Assembly (NCBI GenBank): GCA_013002165.1
Contig: JABDKO010000250.1
Location: forward strand, 1 to 59,189
Direction of reading: 5' to 3'
DNA length: 59,189 nt
Origin: Rhodothermales bacterium
GTDB lineage: Bacteria; Bacteroidota; Rhodothermia; Rhodothermales; JABDKH01
Positions 53,865 to 59,189 of the stretch are shown in pieces. A model generated the notes under the pieces. That model was not told the DNA's origin. It worked only from the letters and a program-made list of their open reading frames with translations, and did no database searches. The first letter of the stretch is position 1, and each line of letters starts with the position of its first letter. The position numbers and the translations under genes are program-made.

Positions 53865-56417
53865 ATGATCACTAGAATCCTCGACAAGCCACTTTCGGCC
53901 CTACCATTTTCGATTACAACCGAAGATGTGATAAAGTACGTCTTCTGCGGACTTCAGCTATTCCTGATAGTTCGTCTGATTGAGCTTTATCAGATCGAAA
54001 GCACCAATGGCCTCGCCTTTGTTACGAAGCTCGTGCTTGTCGGTTTTTTGATCAACACAGTGCTCCCGTTGAAATTCCGACCGGGATTCTTCCTCGGCCT
54101 GTCTATTGTCTGCCTCATCGCTGTAATCGGCGTCGCGCCTGCGGTTTGGCTGATATCGATTGCTCTGTTGCTTTTTGGGATGTGCCACCTGCCAATTCCC
54201 ATGTGGGCTCGCGTTGCGCTGATCTCGGCGACAGGTGTCGTCCTTGCGCTGCTGCGTGTTGAGTGGATGACCACGTCGTGGTCACCATTGGTCATGCCCA
54301 TCCTTGGATCGATGTTCATGTTCAGACTGGCGATCTATCTGTATGACATCAGAAATGAGAAGACACCTGCAACGTTCTGGCAGCGCATGGCCTACTTCCT
54401 GATGCTGCCAAACATCGTCTTCCCGTTCTACCCGATTGTTGACTACAGCACATTCAAGCGCACGTACTATAATCAGGATAGTTTTGATATATACCAGAAA
54501 GGACTAACCTGGATAGTTCGCGGGATCGTCCATCTGCTTATCTACCGATTCGTCTACTACTACTGGACACCTGCCTTCTCCCAAATCAATGATCTTGGCA
54601 GCGTCGTGCAGTTCATCCTGTCTGCGTACCTGCTATATCTGAGGATTTCAGGCCAGTTCCATTTGATTATTGGGATCATGTGCCTGTTCGGCTACAACTT
54701 GCCGGAGACTCACAACAATTATTTCTTTGCAAAAGGCTTTAATGACTACTGGCGGCGGATAAACATCTACTGGAAGGACTTCATGATGAAGATGTTCTTC
54801 TATCCGATCTACATGCGTTTCCGCAAACTCGGACCTGTTGGTGGACTCGTTGCCACGACGGCGGTTGTCTTTGTCTTCACCTGGTTGCTTCATTCATACC
54901 AGTGGTTCTGGCTGCAGGGCACTTTCCCGTTGACGGTCGTCGATGGAGCGTACTGGGGTATTCTTGGCCTCCTTGTCGCTGCAAACTCGGTCTGGGAAGC
55001 GACACGCGGCCGCAAGGCTTCTATCGGTGTCAAGAAGGTTACGCTCTGGTCAGCCCTGAAGGTCGCTACGCAAACGGTATTTATGTTCATGGCGTTGAGC
55101 CTGATGTGGTCCTTCTGGAGCAGTCAGACTATTGGCGACTGGGTTTCTGCGATGAGATCGACCACGAACAGTCCGGCATCGGATTTTCTGGTTCTCATCG
55201 GTATCATCGGTGGAATTATCGTCCTTGGTGCGGTTGGGCAACTGATTTCCGCTTCCAGGGTGGCAGTGAATCTTCGCAAGAAGCAGAACGCGTACACGGC
55301 CGGCCTGGCTTCCGTCCTCGTGACGATAATTCTAATAGGTCTCGCGCATCCGCGTACCGCACCGCGCCTTGATCACGAAATTCAGAATGTTGTTGGCGCA
55401 CTCCGGGTTGAGAGACTTAACGAACGTGACGACGAACTACTCGTCCGCGGCTACTACGAAGGCTTGTTGCAGACGGGTAAATACACGTCACAGCTTTGGA
55501 AGCGACAGGAAGGCAAACCTCCAGACTGGGGTGCAGGTGTTGAAACAGTAGGAGTTGGCCGGCGGACCGGCGACATGTACAAGGTTGAGTTGCTTCCCAA
55601 CATCGAGGCGAACTTCAAGCGCGCCCGCTTGAGTACCAACAGTTACAAGATGCGCGACAAGGAGTACGCCCTCGAGAAACCGGATAACACACTCAGGATG
55701 GCGCTACTTGGCTCATCACTTGAAATGGGCTGGGGCGTTACCAATGACGAAGTATTCGAGGCGGTTGTCGAGAAAAGACTTAACGATGAGAGTATCGCGG
55801 CGGGCAGCCCCACGCGATATGAGTTGCTTAACTACGCGGTGGGCGGTCATACGCTGAGCCAGTACATCTTCGCAGTCGATAATCGGGTGGAGCAGTTCTC
55901 CCCTGACGTACTGGTTGTGTTCGGACACGCTTCTGAAGGTCGGCGAGCAATAACCGGTATTCTTGAGCTGCTTAAAGAGCGAGTACCGCTACCGGACGAA
56001 ATCCAGGCTTTCGTTGATCAGGCCGGCGTCACCCGGAATATGCCATGGCCCGAATCGAAAAGCAGACTTGAGCCGTTCAAGCGTGACATCCTTCTGTGGG
56101 GCTACCGATATATGGTGCGGCGGGCGCAAGAGATGGGTGCAACACCGGTCTACTGCTTCGTTCCGGTAACCAATCGAAATGGAACACCTGATGAAGTCGA
56201 GGAGCTGTTCAGTATCGCCCAGGAAGCCGGGATCGACGTGCATTTGAACCTGCATGGTTCTTATGGCGATCACACCCAGTCCGAATTGTGGCTTGGTTCG
56301 TGGGACGATCATCCAAATGCTCTTGGTCACGGCCTCCTCGCAGACAGGTTCTATTCAGAGTTGCAGAAGTACGCAAATCAAATAGGAATCGAGCCGGCAA
56401 TCCAAGCAACCGACTAA
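53865..56417 (+). CDS. MBOAT O-acyltransferase fused to SGNH hydrolase-like domain (copy 1)
   Basis: 850 residues. The N-terminal ~500 residues contain many hydrophobic segments with the MBOAT-type block GFNDYWRRINIYWKDFMMKMFFYP and the putative catalytic His343 in TWLLHSYQWFWLQG. After a last membrane segment (about 478-495) the soluble C-terminus has SGNH-hydrolase features: LGSS with Ser618 at the block I position, LNYAVGG, and WDDHPNALGH with Asp814/Asp815 and His816. The membrane part could carry an acyl group across the membrane and the SGNH part transfer it to an extracytoplasmic polymer, as AlgI plus AlgJ/AlgX or PatA plus PatB do as separate proteins. Substrate unknown. A close paralogue follows. 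Confidence 0.75.
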   Translation: MITRILDKPLSALPFSITTEDVIKYVFCGLQLFLIVRLIELYQIESTNGLAFVTKLVLVGFLINTVLPLKFRPGFFLGLSIVCLIAVIGVAPAVWLISIALLLFGMCHLPIPMWARVALISATGVVLALLRVEWMTTSWSPLVMPILGSMFMFRLAIYLYDIRNEKTPATFWQRMAYFLMLPNIVFPFYPIVDYSTFKRTYYNQDSFDIYQKGLTWIVRGIVHLLIYRFVYYYWTPAFSQINDLGSVVQFILSAYLLYLRISGQFHLIIGIMCLFGYNLPETHNNYFFAKGFNDYWRRINIYWKDFMMKMFFYPIYMRFRKLGPVGGLVATTAVVFVFTWLLHSYQWFWLQGTFPLTVVDGAYWGILGLLVAANSVWEATRGRKASIGVKKVTLWSALKVATQTVFMFMALSLMWSFWSSQTIGDWVSAMRSTTNSPASDFLVLIGIIGGIIVLGAVGQLISASRVAVNLRKKQNAYTAGLASVLVTIILIGLAHPRTAPRLDHEIQNVVGALRVERLNERDDELLVRGYYEGLLQTGKYTSQLWKRQEGKPPDWGAGVETVGVGRRTGDMYKVELLPNIEANFKRARLSTNSYKMRDKEYALEKPDNTLRMALLGSSLEMGWGVTNDEVFEAVVEKRLNDESIAAGSPTRYELLNYAVGGHTLSQYIFAVDNRVEQFSPDVLVVFGHASEGRRAITGILELLKERVPLPDEIQAFVDQAGVTRNMPWPESKSRLEPFKRDILLWGYRYMVRRAQEMGATPVYCFVPVTNRNGTPDEVEELFSIAQEAGIDVHLNLHGSYGDHTQSELWLGSWDDHPNALGHGLLADRFYSELQKYANQIGIEPAIQATD

Positions 56418-56540
56418 TTTCCAGCTATCAATTGAGCGGCGTGGATCGAGCTCGCGAGGATTCTTTCATTCTTCTAGCAACCAGTGAGTTTAGTTAGGAT
56501 CTGCATGCCCGATCAATTGTAGAGCGGACATGACCAAATC

Positions 56541-56556
56541 CGGACGTATACGCCCG
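56541..56556. promoter_or_regulatory. near-perfect 16-nt palindrome upstream of second MBOAT-SGNH gene
   Basis: CGGACGTATACGCCCG reads the same on both strands apart from one mismatched pair. It ends 10 nt before the ATG at 56567 and is followed by TTTT. It could be a regulator site or a weak hairpin. No matching copy was noticed upstream of the first paralogue, so function is only a suggestion. Confidence 0.3.
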
Positions 56557-56566
56557 TTTTGAAACT

Positions 56567-59134
56567 ATGAACACGACCACAACCGAAAAGAGTCAAGCTG
56601 CAAGTTTGCCCTTTCTGAACAGCAGAATGGGTCGCTTACTCGCGGTTACAATCCAGCTCGGGCTGGTCATGCTGCTGGTAAGAGCGTATGGTATTGAAGA
56701 GAGTGTGGGCTTCGGTCGTCTTGCACCGATTATTTTCTTCGGGTTCGTTGTTCATTCCCTCGCGCCGATACGGTATCGAAGACCGATATTTCTTCTCCTG
56801 TCTCTCATTGCGATCGAGGCCATCTTCCCCTTCCCGAACAGTGCTTTTATCGTTGGGATAGGTCTCGGTCTAATTGGCATCGCCCACCTGCCGATCAAAT
56901 TCTACTTGCGAGTCACCCTGCTTGTGCTGGTAGGAGTATTTCTTGCGCTCATCCGATCAGCCGTGATAATTACGCCGGTCGAGACCATGGGCAATATCAT
57001 ACTGCCGATTATCGGTTCTATGTTCATGTTCAGGTTGATGATCTATATGTACGACCTGAAACACGAGAAAAAGAAGGTGCCTGTCTGGGATCGGCTGACG
57101 TATTTTTTCCTGCTTCCAAATGTATGCTTCCCGCTCTTTCCGGTAGTTGATTTTCAGGTATACAAACGGTCGTTCTATAATGATGACGAGTCGAAAATCT
57201 ACCAGAAGGGAGTTCTCTGGATCTTCAGGGGACTAACACACCTTTTACTGTACCGACTTGTTTATCTGCATCTCGTACCGAATCCGGGCGATGTCACCGG
57301 GCTGTTCAGCGTACTGCTGTTTTTCCTTACGACGTACTTACTCTATCTGAGGATTTCCGGTCAGTTCCACATAATAATCGGTGTCCTGTGTCTGTTCGGA
57401 TATAACCTGCCCGAGACACACCACCTGTACTACCTGGCAGATAGTTTCAACGACTACTGGCGTAGAATCAATATCTACTGGAAGGACTTCATGACGAAGA
57501 TCCTGTTCTACCCGATCTTCGTCAAGTTCCGGAAGTTCGGAGTCGTACCGGGTCTGATCTACACAACGCTAATCGTGTTTATCGGCACGTGGGCACTCCA
57601 TTCATACCAGTGGTACTGGTTGCAGGGAACGTTCCCGATCACCGTCCCCGACATAATCTTCTGGGGTACAATCGGACTCTTCGTCGCCATCAACTCAGTC
57701 TACGAGGCGAAAATCAAAACGAAGGGTGTTAAGAAGTCTGAAGGTTTTACCTGGTTAGGGGGGATTCGATACAGTTTTCGTGTCCTTGGCATGTTTACGT
57801 TCATCACGCTTATCTGGGCGATGTGGAGCAGCGAGACTGTCGCGGATTTCATGGGACATGTCAGCACCGCTTTTGCCGATGACCTTCAGGCGTGGGGCCT
57901 TTTCGGATTGATAATTCTCGGAATCATTGCCCTGGGCACGTTAGCCCAGTATCTGACACACAAAGGCTGGGAATTGACGATAGTGGGCAGCTATCCCTCA
58001 TTTGCTCGGTCAGCAGTCTATACGTTTTTCGCGTCATGCGTCCTGCTCGCCGTAAACCAGCCCGAGGTTGCACAACTTGCCGGTCCGAAGACTGCTTCGA
58101 TAGTCGAGAGCCTGGTCGGTGACCGGTTCAACGAGCGCGATGAGGAGCTGATGGCTAGAGGCTACTACGAGGGTCTTCTTGCTGCGGACAAGTACACTTC
58201 AGGTCTGGCTCAGATTCAGTCTCGGAAACCACGTAACTGGAAGCCAATAATGGAAACTGACGCCGTGCGTCAGACCAATGACATGCTTGTGTACGAACTC
58301 GTCCCGTCTCTGGATGACAGGTTCAAGAACGAGGTGTTCAAGACAAACAGCTTCGGCATGCGTGATGTGGAATACACATTGTCGAAACCGGACTCGGTAT
58401 TCAGAATAGCTTTCCTCGGTGCGAGCTATGAGATGGGAGCCGGAGTCGCACAGAGCGAAACCTACGACGCTGTTGTCGAAGCAAGATTTAACAGTGAGGT
58501 TTTATCTGGTAGCAACAGACTTGAGATATTGAACTTCGCAGTTGGAGGATATGGCATCTTACACAATGTGGTGCTTGCCGAGCAGCGAATCTGGGATTTT
58601 GATCCCGACGTTATGTTCTTTGCAATACATTCGACAGAGCACATCCGAGTCGTTACGCATCTGGTGCAGCTGGTCCGTCGAAATATTGAAATCCGTTACC
58701 CGGAAATACAGGCCATTGTTGATCGGTCGGGCGTGAATGCAGAAATGCCGCCCGCACAGGTTCGCACCGCGTTACAGCCTTTCGCTGATGAACTGATCGA
58801 ATGGTCAATCCAGAAAATGTCCGAGTTTGCTCGTGCCCGCGGCGCAGAACCAGTTATGGTCTACGTGCCGATTACGGAAGAGCACGAAGGTGTAGAAGCC
58901 GAAAGGTTCAATACGCTTACCCAACTTGGGAAGAAGCATCAGTGGACGATAATTAGTCTAGATGGCGCGCTCAGTGGATATGCCTTCGAGGACATCCGTC
59001 TGGCGCCGTGGGACACTCACCTCAGTACGCTGGGACACAAGTTAATGGCAGAACGGATGTTTCTTGAGATGAGAAACAGGCCAACACTTTACAGTCGGGA
59101 ACCGACGACAACACAAATTACTAACCTCGATTAA
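56567..59134 (+). CDS. MBOAT O-acyltransferase fused to SGNH hydrolase-like domain (copy 2)
   Basis: 855 residues, a paralogue of the preceding gene along its whole length; shared blocks include LRISGQFH, CLFGYNLPETH, FNDYWRRINIYWKDFM and LHSYQW. MBOAT His345 and the SGNH block I Ser620 (LGAS) are present; the C-terminal DxH motif is Asp816/His818 in WDTHLSTLGH, whereas copy 1 has DDHPN. Copies are clearly divergent, so not a recent duplication, and may act on different acyl donors or acceptors. A 149-nt gap separates them. Its stop overlaps the start of the next gene (TAATG), implying a third component in the same transcript. Confidence 0.75.
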   Translation: MNTTTTEKSQAASLPFLNSRMGRLLAVTIQLGLVMLLVRAYGIEESVGFGRLAPIIFFGFVVHSLAPIRYRRPIFLLLSLIAIEAIFPFPNSAFIVGIGLGLIGIAHLPIKFYLRVTLLVLVGVFLALIRSAVIITPVETMGNIILPIIGSMFMFRLMIYMYDLKHEKKKVPVWDRLTYFFLLPNVCFPLFPVVDFQVYKRSFYNDDESKIYQKGVLWIFRGLTHLLLYRLVYLHLVPNPGDVTGLFSVLLFFLTTYLLYLRISGQFHIIIGVLCLFGYNLPETHHLYYLADSFNDYWRRINIYWKDFMTKILFYPIFVKFRKFGVVPGLIYTTLIVFIGTWALHSYQWYWLQGTFPITVPDIIFWGTIGLFVAINSVYEAKIKTKGVKKSEGFTWLGGIRYSFRVLGMFTFITLIWAMWSSETVADFMGHVSTAFADDLQAWGLFGLIILGIIALGTLAQYLTHKGWELTIVGSYPSFARSAVYTFFASCVLLAVNQPEVAQLAGPKTASIVESLVGDRFNERDEELMARGYYEGLLAADKYTSGLAQIQSRKPRNWKPIMETDAVRQTNDMLVYELVPSLDDRFKNEVFKTNSFGMRDVEYTLSKPDSVFRIAFLGASYEMGAGVAQSETYDAVVEARFNSEVLSGSNRLEILNFAVGGYGILHNVVLAEQRIWDFDPDVMFFAIHSTEHIRVVTHLVQLVRRNIEIRYPEIQAIVDRSGVNAEMPPAQVRTALQPFADELIEWSIQKMSEFARARGAEPVMVYVPITEEHEGVEAERFNTLTQLGKKHQWTIISLDGALSGYAFEDIRLAPWDTHLSTLGHKLMAERMFLEMRNRPTLYSREPTTTQITNLD

Positions 59135-59189
59135 TGAAAAATACAATGGCAGACAAAACTGAAATCATGGGATCCGTCAAGGACCACAT
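59134..59189 (+). CDS. start of a gene truncated by the window edge
   Basis: The ATG at 59134 shares one base with the TAA of the second MBOAT-SGNH gene, so translation is probably coupled. Only 18 codons are visible (MKNTMADKTEIMGSVKDH); an internal ATG at 59146 is an alternative start. The charged, helical beginning would be compatible with an acyl carrier protein, which would fit an acylation locus, but this is too short to identify. Confidence 0.5.
   Translation, partial: MKNTMADKTEIMGSVKDH

Noticed and set aside
1-59189. tRNA genes, CRISPR arrays, insertion sequences or prophage
   Set aside because: The few intergenic gaps were read for cloverleaf-like sequences and regular repeats, and no transposase, integrase or phage-structural protein was found among the genes.

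Overview
The window looks like chromosomal DNA of a Gram-negative bacterium in the Bacteroidota/Rhodothermota (FCB) branch, probably Rhodothermota-like. The reasons are a run of periplasmic parvulin-type chaperones followed by MoxR, a carboxypeptidase-regulatory-domain/DUF5686 outer-membrane protein, a 1183-residue outer-membrane barrel protein ending in Phe, lipoproteins with clear lipoboxes, and weak or absent Shine-Dalgarno sequences with many GTG/TTG starts. I cannot run a search, so this placement is an inference. No tRNA, rRNA, CRISPR array, insertion sequence or prophage was seen; the content is mostly core metabolism and envelope biology.

Layout. 1-5743 (+): methylmalonyl-CoA mutase large subunit (5' end outside the window), its G-protein chaperone MeaB, and a large GH63-like glycosidase coupled to it by a 4-nt overlap. 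5740-8441 (-): ECF sigma factor, zinc-finger anti-sigma factor and gltX. 8657-14723 (+): three SurA/PpiD-like chaperones (two of them lipoproteins), a MoxR ATPase and a secreted CAP-domain protein. 14746-22666: M23 endopeptidase (-), FprA-type ferredoxin-NADP reductase (+), FxsA-like membrane protein (+), duplicated TerB-like protein (-), EamA transporter (+), D-amino-acid-oxidase-like flavoprotein (-) and a Ycf48-like lipoprotein (+). 22805-25635 (-): five genes with three small Spy/LTxxQ-like envelope proteins around an ECF sigma/anti-sigma pair. 25762-27866: a secreted beta-sandwich-like protein (+) and a MATE exporter (-). 27876-38917 (-): a long run with an unknown protein, purM, plsY, gpsA, an AlbA_2 protein, topoisomerase IV parC/parE and the DUF5686 protein, reading on into the MATE gene. 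39109-45282 (-): cysteine desulfurase, TIGR04282/DUF2064-like protein, fructose-1,6-bisphosphatase, thrB, thrC and an enoyl-CoA hydratase, closed by a hairpin terminator. 45399-53273: murA (+), the giant barrel protein (-), a glutamyl-Q-tRNA(Asp) synthetase-like protein (+) and AceK (-). 53865-59189 (+): two tandem, paralogous fusions of an MBOAT O-acyltransferase with an SGNH hydrolase/esterase domain, then the first codons of a third, translationally coupled gene.

The main theme is the cell envelope: folding of outer-membrane proteins, an envelope-stress circuit, peptidoglycan and phospholipid synthesis, and O-acylation of an exported polymer. The most unusual parts are the tandem MBOAT-SGNH fusions at the right end, the compact sigma/anti-sigma/Spy-like cluster, AceK outside its usual proteobacterial setting, and a GluQ-like enzyme without zinc-ligand cysteines. 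Genes are tightly packed. Of eight convergent gene pairs, three share bases of their stop codons and one abuts exactly.
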